This document shows positions 25,543-38,038 of a DNA stretch of 64,000 bases, one piece after another. Numbering within the stretch: position 1 is the first letter of the stretch; each line of letters begins with the position of its first letter. Source of the stretch: Paramacrobiotus metropolitanus (taxonomy: Eukaryota; Tardigrada; Eutardigrada; Parachela; Macrobiotidae); NCBI RefSeq assembly GCF_019649055.1, contig NW_026570309.1, positions 248,001-312,000 of the forward strand, given 5' to 3'. Below the pieces are notes generated by a model, which was given only the letters and a program-made list of their open reading frames with translations, was not told where the DNA came from and did not search any database. Made by a program: the position numbers and the translations under genes.

Positions 25543-28500
25543 ATGACGATGAGCCCGCGCTTCATCGGCCCGACATGGAGAGCGGTGGCCAATTGCGGGA
25601 TGTTTCCCAAAAACAGCATCTTAACGACTGCGCCGCGGAATTTCACCGGTTAGTTTCTCATCTAACCGCACCTAATGATATTGTTCTGCCGTGTTTCGGT
25701 GGGCATGTGATTGAGAAATGTATTGCCTACAGTGTCGGCTTGCAATCTCCTATACACCAAAGAGGCCATGGGACTCAGCAACTATGAATATGCCCGGGAG
25801 AAAACGGCGACCCAACTGGGCACGATGAAAGGTTCGTCGGACATTTTCCCCTCGTATCCCGTAACGGTTCCGTTAAAATTTGATACGAATAGAAAAAATC
25901 ATGACTAAGTAATTTTCTAACGGAATCCGGGTGGGTGTAGATCGTTTCAAGCAGCGGATGGATCAGTATCTGAGCGCCGACTCGAAATCTCTCATCTTCA
26001 CGGAAGATCTTAAAAATATGTGCTATCTGGCCGAGGACGATAAGGATTTGCAGATGGTCAATAAAATGCTGAAAAAGTATGGATGCTTGCCACGAATGAG
26101 TGCACATTGCGGTGCAATTTGACCGTAGGATGGTGTTTTGAAAGGATTTTTGTTGTGAAGGTATGCCAAGCAGAATGAGCAGATGCGCTTCGGTTCCTTC
26201 GTTTTCGGACCGGTCCTCATGCGTCTGCATCATTTCCTCGATAAGCCGGATGAAGCGTTAGCCTCCATTCAAGATCCCGTAAGTCTATTTGATCTGCAAG
26301 AGTAATATGCGAATTTATTTACTGGAAAAGTAAATAACTACTTAATCTGAAATTGGGTAATTTCACTATTTCATTAAGTAATCATTAGTTATGTGATTTG
26401 TGTGTGCCTAATAATTCGTTTTTGAAAAAAATACATCGGTAGTTACAATTAAGAAAAAAAATTAGATAATCAAAATAACTGAAGTTAAAACAAAATTGTA
26501 TTATTCTTTGAAAAATAGGTTGAGAAGTTCTCTGCATACAGTAAAATTAATTAGAAGTAAGTAATAAGCTGGTAATTTCAGTGAGTTCAGATGAAATTTT
26601 TTTTAAAGTGGCAGTGGCATTAATCAGTAGCCAGTAGGTACGAGGTATCTGTTTATAGTCAGAGCAGAACATTTTTACGTAACGTTTTAAACATTGAAGG
26701 ACCAGAATTAAAATAAAAATAAAATTGAATTGCGAAGTTTTCTTCCAAACTGTGTTCGCTTCTGTGTTTGAGTGTCCGACAGTTGGATGAATAAGGTAGT
26801 TATTTTTCTCGGATGTGTTAAAATGGTAGCGCTTCTCTTCAGGATCTGGGGCAGGTGTATGACCAGCTGACTTCCTACATGGTGGCGATGGATCTCCTGT
26901 ACAACCACCAGCGCTACGACGACGTCCTGAAACTGTACAAAGCCATGACGCAGCGCCCGTTCTTTGCTGAGAAAATGCCCAAAGAGAATCTGGTCCTAGC
27001 CTGTGCGGCGTGTTATAAACTGGTACGAATACGGAGCTGCATTCTTTCTTTTTTTGGGAACCGTGGAATGACATTCCTGTCAATATAAATTGCCTAAATT
27101 ATGTGGCTGATACATCCATCCGTTAAAAGGTTGTAATATTTTGCAGGGCACACCCGAAGCGTATAAAACGGCCATGGAGTTGGTGAAAAGCTGCATTGAC
27201 AAGCAGGCACCGGTTATGCGCAAAGCGGTGTCCTTTGCGGCTGCTTTAGCTCTGAAGAACGTAAGTCGATTCATCGAACAGGGTTGACGGTTTAGAATTT
27301 TGCTGTATTGATAATAATGTTTCCCTGAGCGTATCTCGTTATCGAGTTCTAAAAATGAGGATTGCTATCTAAATATTAACTCCGATATTTCGTATAATAT
27401 GTGTATGTTTAAGAAACGTCAATTACAAAGCAGAAATACTGCAGTTTTTTTTATCGGATTGCTTTCGTGACTGTGCAGTAAGTATTTAAGTCTGTGTATT
27501 ATGCGAGATTATGCGATTCGCTCGCGATATTCGTTGTAAGTTTTACTGTCGGAAAAATAGTCATTTTAGTACTCGTACTCTACTCAATAGGTCGGCCTTT
27601 TTTTTCGTACAAGTACGTAATTGTGTTCCCGTTTTTGTACTCACACGAAAAATTATCGTCCAGACTCACAATTTTTTTGTAGAATGATGCGACTGGTGCA
27701 TTGGAGCTGCTGAGTATTCCTCCCAATCAATCCTACGTGACCATCCGCAATTTGCGAATCCTCTGCCTCGTCAAATTGGATCGTTTGGAGGATGTTCTCC
27801 CTATCCTGCGCTCGATGATCGAACAGGATGTGGGGCCTAAACGGATTGGGCATGGCTTTTTCCAAGATGTGGTACGTTGTGCTTTTACATTGCAGAAATG
27901 CTTAAGTACACCATCTTTTTAAAGAATAGCCTGTATGTGATGTAAGGGAAAAATTGTAAACTATCATTACAGCGGAAACAAATATGTAGAAAAGGAAAAT
28001 TTTATAAAATAAAAATAGAAAAACAAATATGTGAATAGTAAATAAAAATGAATTAAAAACAGCAAAATTTTAAAACAAATCAAAAAAATAATTTTTACGA
28101 TACAGTAAAGAAGAGTTATTTAAAGATCCCGCTGGCCTGAGCGTTTTATGAAGTCTGAAAATGTGGTTATCTAATTCTGCTCAAATTATAGATCGCGGAA
28201 GTGAAGAAAGCCCTGGAAACCAAAGAGGACAAGGAGTTGCGCCAGGAATTCGAGAAGACCTTCAAAGCCCTGGAGCACGGCGACCAGATTGACGCCAAGA
28301 CCCTCCACGAGTTTCTGGAGCGGCCCATCGAAGACTACAGTAAGCGGCCGGATTTCCAGGGGCAGGACTTCAACGACCGCCGGCTGACCAATACCTCGCG
28401 CTTCCAACCGGAAGGCGCCCCGGCCCCCTTCCGCCAGCGCGGCTACCGCGATGACTACCGCTCCCCGAGCGGTTTCCAACAACAGGGCGGATCACGGTAT

Positions 28501-28851
28501 GAGTCCGGCGGTGGACGGTTTGATTCCGGCGGTGGACGGATGGGCGGGCTGGACGGCACTCGCTCGGGGGGCTACGAGTCCGGTAGCAGCGGCCGGTACG
28601 GGTCGTACCAGGGCAACCGGGACCGGGTGGGACTGTCCGAACAGGGTACGCGGTATGGAGTATCGCAGCGGGCGCGCGGGGGCTCCGACAGCGCCATGGA
28701 TGAGGGACGGGGGATGCGTGGGGGCCGCGCGGCAGACGATGGGTATAATCCCAATCGGGAGGCCGGGTACCGACCGCGTGGACAGTTCCGACAGCCCAGT
28801 GGCGGGGCGGGTGGAGCGCAGCGCCAGGGACTGGCGGATTTTGACGATTGA
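25543..28851 (+). CDS. PTCD2: Mitochondrial pentatricopeptide repeat protein 2 with Gly/Arg-rich C-terminal extension
   Basis: Eight exons join in frame: 25543-25648, 25733-25831, 25941-26076, 26161-26278, 26843-27022, 27147-27260, 27683-27871 and 28192-28851. They give about 533 residues; the vertebrate protein has about 390. The N-terminus (MTMSPRFIGPTWRAVANC) is a plausible mitochondrial targeting peptide. Family landmarks in order: SNYEYAREKTATQLG, FKQRMDQYL, MCYLAEDDKD, MRFGSFVFGPVLMRL, LVLACAACYKL, AVSFAAALALKN, and TNTSRFQPEG near the usual C-terminus. PTCD2 takes part in mitochondrial RNA processing and maturation (apocytochrome b in mouse). The last ~140 residues are unusual: Gly/Arg/Ser/Tyr-rich, with YESGGGRF, RGGSDSAMDEGRGMRGGR and GYRPRGQFRQP, resembling RGG-box RNA-binding tails. 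I know of no such tail in vertebrate PTCD2. Confidence 0.88.
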
Positions 28852-29878
28852 GGAGCGGTCAGTGTGGAAGGCTTGTTAGGTTGTTGTTGCACGTGCTGGC
28901 GTTGTGGGTATGTGGTTGCGTTGGCTTGTAATATTGGCAAGTGTGTTTTTGTACTACGGCAGTTACGGTTGTTTTTATTTACCACGGACTGTGGCGCTGT
29001 GGTCTCCTTTTTTGATACTTTGTCACTTGTATTTAATGTGGCTGGAAGTGCGGTAATATCCCGTGTTTGAATAAATAAAATGAAAGCAGAAAAATCAAAG
29101 GGCATTTTTTTCGCAGTATTGAACAGACAAACATCGCTCACAACAACACGTTCATACGTTCAAAAAAAAATTTGTAATCATGTAAAAAAATCGAATACGA
29201 GCAAATCATGTACTCGTAACCGTCATTGGTTTTAATTTAGTATGTATTACCGCAAGTGTAAGAATTTTTCGATCATCTCGTTCCGATGGATAATAATTAT
29301 TTTTTAAAGAGAATTGCAGTGCGAACATTTTTGTTGAATATTAAGTGATTATTAACTTCCAAAAAGAAACAAAATGGCACAACACCTAAAAAACAAAGAT
29401 ATGTAGGCCGCAAAACTACAGCACTTCTTGAAATAGGTACAAGATTACAAGTTACGTAAAAGTTTAAAACTACAAAAAGGGTTGCTCGACACGAAGTAGA
29501 TAACGTAAAATTAAAAAAGGTAGCGCAGAATACTGTTGGCACATTTGATACAGTGCAGAAATCAACAGTGCAAAAGCTGGCTGTGTAACGCAATAACGCG
29601 TGCCAATAAACTGCTTATAACTGCAATGTAAAACTTCAAAATTTATCAATAATCCATAATTTTGTGGCATTGCGTATGTGAATTTTTACGATGCTCTGCA
29701 CTTATTTATTTAATTCTTTTATACTTTGTATGTATTAATATATGAATACTTCAATGTACAAATGTACTGTGAATTTTTGTGACTAAGCAACATTGAAAAC
29801 TGCTGCAGGTTTAAGCACAATGACTGAAAATCGTACCGATGTTTTGAAAGGTCAAAATCATTAAGGTCGCCAGATGTC
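28852..29878. other. 3' flank of PTCD2 and 5' flank of the SNARE gene
   Basis: AATAAA at about 29071 is a likely PTCD2 polyadenylation signal. The remainder is AT-rich with no recognised exon. Confidence 0.45.
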
Positions 29879-30800
29879 ATGCAGAATCGGTACCATACCA
29901 ACGACAACCCGAGTACCGGATCCACACACGATCCCGACGATGCCTCCGATAGCTCCGAACATGTGGTGGTGCCGACACGCGTCACCTTCACGGCGGATCC
30001 CGAGGTTGTCGTCGTACAGAAGAAATCCTGGACGGCACTGCAGCGCTCCTTGGTCATGTGCCACGAAATGGAGGTGTGTGGGAAGATCACGCTGGAGAAG
30101 CTGGCCGAAGCTAGCACCAAGTTCCAACACATTGATGACTTCCATTCCAAGATGGAGCGCGATCTGATGGAGACAGCGGTGCATCTGGACGATATGCAGA
30201 AATGCTGCTTTGGACTGTGTACCAACCCGTGGGCGAAAAAGACCGCGCCGATAGCACGGCAGGCGCTGGAAGAAACACTCGGTACAGGGATACTAAAGGT
30301 CACCAATTGTAAAAGATCACTTATTTAAACAATTACGCTAATGGTCTTTATTCTTTTTAAATGGTTTTCCACTTTTTAAATGGTTTTCCATTAAAGGTCA
30401 CTTACTTTATCTATTCACAGTTCACAAACAGAAATGGATGTTTATCTCCGTTTGCGAATAATACAGTAATTAAACTGATGTTGCTGTAGATGATATGGTG
30501 GCGGGTAGAGCGAACAATGATCAAGTGACACCGACCAATCAGCAACCGGGTGCCAAGGAGTTCCCCAAACTGGAACCGTTCATGCTCATCGCAAATGACA
30601 CGGTGGAGAAAGAGATGGAGGGATGTCTGGATAAAATGGACGGTTATCTGGACAAGCTGGAAGATATGTCGGAGGACATCGGCAATCGGCTGAATGGAGA
30701 GCGCCGGGTGATCGATGCGACGACGGATGCCATGGACAAGAATATCCTCCGGGCAACGCTGGCGAGAAAAAAGGCGTTGGCAACATTGAAGGCGGTTTGA
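29879..30800 (+). CDS. SNAP-25/23-like Qbc SNARE
   Basis: Two exons, 29879-30281 and 30490-30800, join in phase 1 to give 237 residues (SNAP-25 has 206). The order is SNARE motif 1, Cys-rich linker, SNARE motif 2, as in SNAP-25, which supplies two helices to the vesicle-fusion bundle. Motif 1 spans LQRSLVMCHEMEVCGKITLE and KFQHIDDFHSKMERDLMET, with the expected zero-layer Gln (KFQHI). The linker CCFGLC suits palmitoylation. Motif 2 spans ANDTVEKEMEGCLDKMDGYL, DIGNRLNGERRVIDATTDAM and the end LARKKALATLK. At its zero layer, where SNAP-25 has Gln174, this protein has Glu (NGERR). It could be a SNAP-23/25 or SNAP-29-type member; the Cys cluster favours the former. Confidence 0.85.
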
Positions 30801-31446
30801 GAAACGCAAACCGCGAAAGCTTGCATTTCGGATATTTTGCTGTCTGATTGATACTGTATTTGGCGCTATTTTATTGTTTACAAATTGTTACGAGTACATG
30901 TTTCAAGTTTCGTCATATACTCATAAGATATGAGGAGGCCGGTTTTAACTACAGTGTACATGCAACAAGTGTTCCCGAGACGGTATTTTCTGTACTTGAA
31001 GTATAGTTCATTTATTCATTACGTAAAAGACTTGCTGCAAAGTATCCACACGCTGCTTGTCGGAAATAGTTATACTTGTCGGAAGATTTAATTTGATTTA
31101 ATAAATCAAAATACTACACATTTAATCCCCCGAGGTGGTATTAGTCTAATAATTATTTTATTGAATATGCGCCGACTTCGACTCTGCTGGTTATTATTTT
31201 ATTGAATATGCGCCGACTTCGACTCTGCTGGTTAGGGTACTTGAAGTGCTTCTACAGATACTCGAACTTATGATCTTATCACAATTCACAAGCACAGCTC
31301 ACAGTCACTTCACATAGTCTAATCTGCCAAAATTTTTACTGATGCCTTACCATTTGAGTGATCTGTTAATGTTGCCCATACAGCAGTTTTAAGCTTTCAA
31401 GCTACATTTTAAGAGTGTTATTAATTAATAATTTTGTGACACCAAA
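30801..31446. other. Intergenic with a 41-bp tandem duplication
   Basis: An almost exact 41-bp unit (ATTATTTTATTGAATATGCG through CTGCTGGTT) is repeated at 31152-31192 and 31193-31233, a recent local duplication upstream of the next F-box gene. No other content was recognised. Confidence 0.7.
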
Positions 31447-33541
31447 ATGCGATTCTATTACTATGAACATCCCATCACACCACAGCGCTGGAGGGCTGTG
31501 GATGTGCGGGACGGTAAGGGTCTCTTGTGGCACGGAGTCATAATCAACGTTGTGGAAGCGGGTTTAATTGTTGACTTTCTGTATCCCGGAAGGCGCTCGC
31601 AACTGATCGAATTTGGCCAAGCGTTCCGCTGCAAAGGCTGCTTCTATAAGTCGTGTTGCGATAGTTCCAAAGTCACATTCCAAGATCCGATTGAGGTCCT
31701 TGTGAAGGCTTCTCCGAAGCACCCGTGGACTTGGCACCCAGCTAGGTTTCTGGAGAAATGTGTTATCTGGAACATGTTTGTTTTCGTGCAAGTAGAAGTG
31801 AATGGCACGGAATGGAAAGAGCTTGTTCCCATTTGGCAGGTTCGTCTTCGACCGTCCACAAAAGACTTGCAGGAACGCGTCATCGTGCAAGGCCACATCA
31901 GCTCGCGGTCGTGTCGTTTACCTAAAGGATACCGTGAAGGCCCAGTGGAACACGACGTGTGGGAGGAATGGAAGCGAGAAATGGAAACGGATGGATCGAA
32001 GGCTTATCCTGTTTGTGTCCTTGGCAATGTGCAACGCCGATTTATGTGCAACGCCGCGACACGTCTCCCATCGAGTCCTCTTATCTGGAAGAGCTTCAGG
32101 TTGGTGCAGTAACCCTAGGCGAAGTACTTGTACAGAATGTATGGTTTGTGCTGTACAAAACAGTGTTGAAGTGCTCCTAGTCATAGACAGAGCAGTTTAT
32201 TTTTGCTTCTGATGGAGTACTGTACGTAAATATTTCACAATAATTATGCAACTAAATGTTTTATGTTCGCACTACACTTACAGTACTTGCCATAATTTAT
32301 ATCGGTACGTTCACATGTTTCAATAGTGCGGTTTTCCAAGTCAAAACTTGCGGGAGAAAGTCTCACACTATTTCACATAAGTTGTATTTAATAGAAATGT
32401 TTACTTATAGGAAACTGTGCTTGATCGTAGGGAGACGTTGGCAAAACACTTGAAAACTGTATCCGCCGCTCCGGCCGTTATTTCTGATGGATCTGTGGAT
32501 ATGCAGTTCTCCGCATTGAGTCTGAACATAATCATCGATATATTCCGAATGCTGAGTACCGTAGACCGCACCAAGTGCCGTCGGGTCTGCGGTCAGTGGG
32601 ATGCCATTCTGACGTCGGGGGGTACCATGGGCGACATTCGAGTGTCGTTTGCCACCAGCTCAATTTGGCCGGAGACTCAGTACATCTTCTTAGTCAGCAT
32701 TCTGAAGTCCCTGGACCCGGCTACGAAGTGGATTATTATCAAGAATTGCGAGCATAACCGAACTTTCAACAATCTGCTAATTGAGTGCGTGTCATGGATT
32801 GCTAAGGTGTCCATGGATACAAACGCCAAGAAGCTGCAGATAATCATCCACAAATGCTTCTTGGACGACTGGGATGCTGACGATGTTCGGGTTTTCATTT
32901 TTGACTATCTCCGTAGCTTCGCTCAGCAGCTGTTTGATGTTGCGAAACGCTTACGTGGCACCGTTCTGGTGTGGAGTAGTTGCACATATCGAGCGCCGTT
33001 AACACTTCCGAATGTGCACACCCCAATGGGCAAAGGATCAATGTCGTTGTCGTCACAAACTGTGGATAGTATGGAGGCGACGCTGTACAGTTTATTTGAG
33101 AAAGACCTGCCTGTTCTTGTCCCGTTGGACGAACTTTCCACGTGGATATCTGAGGTTGCTATTGGTGGACCGGAAGCTGTGGAAAAAAGTGGAATTCTGC
33201 CGGTGCGGTGGTGATTCATACGATAATTGTCAATTTAATCTACTTTACCATTTTGTGGTTATTGTGTCGTAATTCTGAAGTCATGAAAGTTTTTTCAGTT
33301 TCCTCAGATTATAGGCTTTCGCAGTACGATCCCGGCTTTTTCGTTGTAGTCAGCGGGTTTTTTTCCATTACAGATTCTGAATTATTACGGATCGCTGGAC
33401 TGCCGCATGAAGAAGCTGGGTAAATTTGTAAAGTCAACCGCTGGAAATTTGAAAGGTTTGGATGTGACGAAACTGCCGAAATTGGCCGTGTATGTCTTGG
33501 GTCTCAAAATGATGTCGTGCCAGGCCAACGTCGCAGTGTGA
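31447..33541 (+). CDS. F-box protein with FMRP-like N-terminus (copy F), exon 1 apparently frameshifted
   Basis: Exon 1 starts at ATG 31447: Tudor 1 WRAVDVRDGKGLLWHGVI and IVDFLYPGRRSQLIEF; Tudor 2 DPIEVLVKASPKHPWTWHPA and WQVRLRPSTKD. Near 32030 the family signal jumps to another frame (PIYVQRRDTSPIESSYLEEL up to CAG|GTTGGT), so one base is gained or lost within this exon or in the assembly. Exon 2 (32421-33202) codes for the F-box LSLNIIIDIFRMLSTVDRT, KCRRVCGQWDAIL and a ~170-residue C-terminal region with DLPVLVPLDELSTWI. Exon 3 (33374-33541) is ILNYYGSLDCRMKKLGK ... LDVTKLPKLAVYVLGLKMM. Exons 2 and 3 join in phase 0. Confidence 0.72.
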
Positions 33542-34812
33542 AGATTGTAATATCGTTATCAAGTAGCAATCAAAACACTTTCTGGCTCTTTTATTATGTT
33601 TGTTTGGTTGTTATTAATGTGACCTGGGCCGCTAACCATGTCAACGGGGAATCTCGCGCTGTGGTTTCACTTATTTTATGGGAGTTGTTGTTCCTTTTGT
33701 TTGGAAGTTATAACTATAAGTACTTGTTGCTCACTGTATGATAACAATCTTAATTTTTCTTTTAAAATGTCGCAAAACCTGTCATGCAGGCAATAAAAGG
33801 TCCAAAATTTCCTGCAAAACTGTGTTTTTGCTGTCTCTGTAGTCCGGAGTGGTGTTCGGGTACTAGTATACAGTAACCGCATTAAATACGAGTAGTTCTC
33901 GGCCAGTAGAAGTACGATGCAATTAAAGGAATTTTGCACTGGTTATAGACTTATAGTAATACCATAACCGTAGCGTCCCACACCTGCATGTAACTTTATC
34001 TTGTGCAGAACTGCTAGTATTATGTATCTCGTCGTTGATAATGTTACAATGCTGTTAATAGCGCACCATTATTGTTTAGGCGCAAGGATTGGTCAACATT
34101 GCATAGTTGTTATCAAATTTTTTAGAAAGTTATTGGTGCATGGTCGATATTTATTTATTTCTGCGGCGATTGCGAATAAAAGCTTGCGTGGCGCCTAGCG
34201 TATCCAAAGTAAAAATGTTGGCTTGGTTCCCATTGGTGTGCCTTTGAAATCATAGTGGCGTAACATGAGATCATTTTGAATCGCGATGATCACTGACGCT
34301 CAGGATGGCAATCTGACCAGTTACCGCCTATAGGATGCATGATCTTTCTTACGTAATTCCAGCATATACGTAATATTAGCATTTTCTTTAACTTGATTAC
34401 ATGAGCCTAGGAAGGCGGTTGCGCGATGGTGTCATACAGTCATTACTTACCTTGTATGACTGTATGACTGTTACATTGTGTATCGTGTATCTGCGGGCGT
34501 TGAACCGATCGTAACACAGAACAGGATGTTTATACTGTTAAGTATGAGGCAACCGATATCATAATACGGCATCATGGCCGGAAACCTTTGCTGCTTCTGC
34601 ATATTTTAACGACATCATACACGCAAAGATGACGTAGTATATGGCAGAGATTTCCGCTCCTCAAACACTTCTGCCGCTGTCAGGGTACCATGTGAGACAT
34701 ATAAGGAGGAATGAAATCTCGTCATCTGTACACTGCTGGATATTTTTTGAAGAAACTACGCGACGCTTCGTAATGTGTAATACCGTAACTTAATGCCACA
34801 CAACACGAAATT
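33542..34812. other. Intergenic
   Basis: No exon recognised. A small inverted repeat, GTCATACAGTCATTACTTACC/TTGTATGACTGTATGAC, lies near 34430-34470. Confidence 0.35.
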
Positions 34813-35898
34813 ATGGCCGAATCAGTTTGCTCGTCTAATCAAAACCCGTGTTCTACGGAAATCAGCGCCATGCTGAGCGAAAGCGCTCAGGCAAAGATCT
34901 TTTTGGGGAAGCTTAGTGACTGCGGAAAAATGGTAGTCGTGAAGGTACCTTACCTGGATCACGAACAAAGCAAACGTCAGTGCGACGTGGAGCTGCTTGC
35001 ACAGGCAACGAAAAGGGTTTTATCATTTCATCACGAAAATGTTGTCTGCCATCTTCATCACGAAATCAGCATAATTAAATCGGCAGCAATTCCGCGGTTC
35101 AGTTTGCTGGATAGCCAGTTTAATCGTGTTCCACAGTATCAGATCGTAATGGAATTCTGCTCTGGTACGTTTCATAGTTTTTCACTTTGTGTTCACGGAA
35201 AGGTCAATGAATGTTTCCCTAAATGGGTTTATTTTGTAGGCGGTACACTACACGACCTTTTGAAGACGTCCTCGCTAACCGCTCCTTTGCTACAAAAATG
35301 GACGAAGCAGCTGATCAGTGGACTCGCTTATCTGCACGCCCAGCGGTTTGCCCATAAGGATCTCAAAGGTGACCACATTTTCTTATCGTCACCGGATGTC
35401 AACACGTGCAGCCTAAAAATCGGTGGTCTCGTGAATCTCAAACAGCTTTTACCAAATACAGCGACTTCCATGTACAGTGGTGACGTTTCTAATAAATCCA
35501 GTTCCTTTGCGTTCATGGCACCGGAGATCATAACGGGTTCTGAAGTGGAGATCGAGCCGGTTGGGGAAGCGAAGAAGCTGGGGCGTCGAAGTGATATCTG
35601 GAGTCTGGGATGCGTGATAATTCAAATGATAACCCGAAGCCTTCCAAGGTTTCTTAAGCAAAACGATCATAAGGTCACGGCAATAACGGGAGAACTGGCG
35701 ATTGTGTACTTTGTCGGTAGTGGAGGCTCGCCCACGGTCCCCAGCAATATCCCGGCTTTCGTGCAGGATCTCATCGAACAATGTCTGGCGCGGGATCCTA
35801 ATCATCGACCGACGGCTGCTGCACTGCTGGAACATCCATTTTTCAGCTACCCTGCAGATGAGTTAGAAAAATGGATTTTGCCTTTGCAGGCTGGATAG
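34813..35898 (+). CDS. STE/MAP3K-like protein kinase lacking the DFG motif (probable pseudokinase)
   Basis: A 75-bp in-frame intron (35165-35239) separates two exons; after splicing EFCSG|GTLHDLL is the usual hinge of STE kinases, giving 336 residues. Retained: the VAIK-type Lys (MVVVKVPYL), a catalytic-loop Asp (HKDLKGDH), APE (FMAPEIITG), the helix-F region RRSDIWSLGCVIIQMITR and the C-lobe end DPNHRPTAAALLEHPFF. Changed: HRD is HKD, the catalytic-loop Asn is His, and DFG is replaced by GGL (LKIGGLVNL). The Gly-rich loop is also unrecognisable (SESAQAKIFLG). Without the DFG Asp, magnesium-dependent phosphoryl transfer is unlikely; a scaffold or allosteric role is inferred. No extra domains are visible. 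Confidence 0.8.
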   Translation: MAESVCSSNQNPCSTEISAMLSESAQAKIFLGKLSDCGKMVVVKVPYLDHEQSKRQCDVELLAQATKRVLSFHHENVVCHLHHEISIIKSAAIPRFSLLDSQFNRVPQYQIVMEFCSGTFHSFSLCVHGKVNECFPKWVYFVGGTLHDLLKTSSLTAPLLQKWTKQLISGLAYLHAQRFAHKDLKGDHIFLSSPDVNTCSLKIGGLVNLKQLLPNTATSMYSGDVSNKSSSFAFMAPEIITGSEVEIEPVGEAKKLGRRSDIWSLGCVIIQMITRSLPRFLKQNDHKVTAITGELAIVYFVGSGGSPTVPSNIPAFVQDLIEQCLARDPNHRPTAAALLEHPFFSYPADELEKWILPLQAG

Positions 35899-37355
35899 CT
35901 TTGACTTTCTGCGATCAGTGTGATGTACAATACGCACTCTGTAATCCGCGATACTACCGTAGCACTTATATCCCTTTGATACTATTATCAAATCCAGAAA
36001 ACAGAGTACTTCTACCAGTATATAGTGATTGTCAATTTTAATTATAGCTTACTTTGCTTTTGATTGTGCGTTTGATTGTACATATTATAAGTGATGGAGA
36101 GATCCGTACGATAGGAATAATTATCGTAAATAATCTATCCTACCGACCTACTCAACGACAGTGAATGAGCTAATAATCTCAATGTGGCATAGCTGAGTCT
36201 AAGAATCTACGCGAAGCGAGAACTGCATCTCCGACGATATTTTAATTAGAAACTCCGAAGCTGCCAAAACTCAGAATGCTAGAACTGATCCTCAAAGTAC
36301 TGCAACTCTCGGACTTATATAGACACGGCGCATCCGTGTAGAAACAACCAAAAGTAAATCCGAAAACAAAAGAGAAACGTCGACAAAGTGAAAGAATAAT
36401 AGAAAGTACGAGTAAAGCCGTCACATTACGTACTGTACTGCTATGTTCCGTCATAAGTACATTTTTTGGAGGCTTTCCGTATAGTGTACTGTACAGTATG
36501 GTATGTGTGTGGAGAAATAGGTACAAGCCCATCCAACAATTCTTTGACCGCTGTAAGCGCAGCGCATATAAATCGCGCACAGTAATGCAAATACGCATCG
36601 TAGTGTAGTGGCAGATATATTTATAAATATTCAACCAATAATAATATATTAGATCACAATTAATAGACCATTATTAGACCAACGTGGAATCAATCATCTT
36701 TAGCCCGGGCATGTTGCAATCAGTAATTTGAAAGTAATATGGATATTAAGTACCACCGCGATATTGTATTGCAAAGCAAAGATAATACTGTTACAAAAGC
36801 ATAAAATTAATATAAACTATGATGGCAATAAATAATGCTAAACATATTACATTGTATATCACAGATACAGTAACTGCAACACATGCAGATTTGTTGCTTA
36901 TTTACGCTGAATACGCAGACCCATGTGGCGTGACGTGTCGAAGCACATTAAATGGTTCAAGCCCACGTTTCTTTAAATTCCCGCTTACAGCGGTCGAAGA
37001 ATTGTTGGATGGGCTTGTACATATTATAGTACTCGTAATAACTACCGACTGTCGGATTGTCATTTAATACTTAATACTAGTATTATTTCAATGGAACGGA
37101 AAACAAAATTAAAACATCTGGATACTGATAACAACGAAATGTGCGTACATCGCTGTACCGTTTTGTAAATCGCCCTCATTTTTATTTTTTTTACATGGCG
37201 AAATATCGGCCATTGCTAAATTGGCGCTCTCACTGAGGCTAATTAGCTACGCGCGATAGAATTTGTTTTTTTTATACTGATAGACGAAGCAATCGACGAG
37301 ATTAGATATGATGCAGCAGCATTACGGATAATAATTCTCTGATCACAACTCGAAC
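35899..37355. other. Intergenic
   Basis: AT-rich; nothing recognised on either strand. Confidence 0.35.
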
Positions 37356-38038
37356 TTAAATAGCGATGTCTCTTCGCTTAGCCGGCAGTTTTACGGCTTT
37401 CTCCAACGCTTCGGCATCTTTTGCGGAAACGCGAACACTCTGAGAGGTCATCACCGTCTTAGTACGGGCATTTTTTCCCTGAGCTCTTGGCGGTTGCTTT
37501 AACACTCCCGTGACAATGATTTCGGGAAACCATTCCCGAAATTCTCGGTCAGGGCTGTAATTTGTTTGCCCTGCTGGCCTCACAGTAAATGGAGGGCTAT
37601 TCGGGCGTTCGACCTGGTCAGGATGGAATACAACGGGGATTACTCCGCTACGCATGGTCTCCCCATAATGTTGCAATGCCGCTAGTTCTCATAGGCACGA
37701 TGGAAATAGGCAGATGTACAATTTCCATCATGCCGTTGAGAAGATTGAGATGAACGTATGCTTTGCAACCGCTCTTCAGCGTCGTTGTGACTTGTGATGG
37801 ACTTGTGGGTTATCTGCTCGTCCTTCCAGTGAGGACGATATTCGCCTCCCTTCTTGCAAATTAGTCGAGCGGAGCTGTATGGGAAAGTTGCATGGTGCGG
37901 ATGTGTTTTCGATGTCCGTGCGTTTCCTCCTGGGTTTACGAAGACTTGATTAGTTAGCTTTCCCCAGTCTTGGACAGCTTTTACAGCTGCTTCGTAGGAC
38001 CTAAATCGGCCTCCAGTTTTAAGCAGGGTCGAATCCAT
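37356..38038 (-). CDS. Hypothetical protein, two adjoining open frames
   Basis: An open frame from ATG 38038 to 37682 reads MDSTLLKTGGRFRSYEAAV, ending in ARLICKKGGEYRPHW and a polar tail. A second frame (37676-37356) is Lys/Arg-rich at its end (LEKAVKLPAKRRD). They could be two exons of one gene. The layout F-x-S-Y-E-x-A, aromatic spacing and ARLICKKGG recalls the N-terminal FAR1/FLYWCH-like part of some MULE transposases and SWIM-type proteins, but the resemblance is weak and no transposase core or SWIM finger is present. Confidence 0.35.

Noticed and set aside
37685-38038. Full MULE transposase gene
   Set aside because: Only a weak FAR1/FLYWCH-like N-terminal resemblance; no catalytic core, zinc finger or TIRs were seen.
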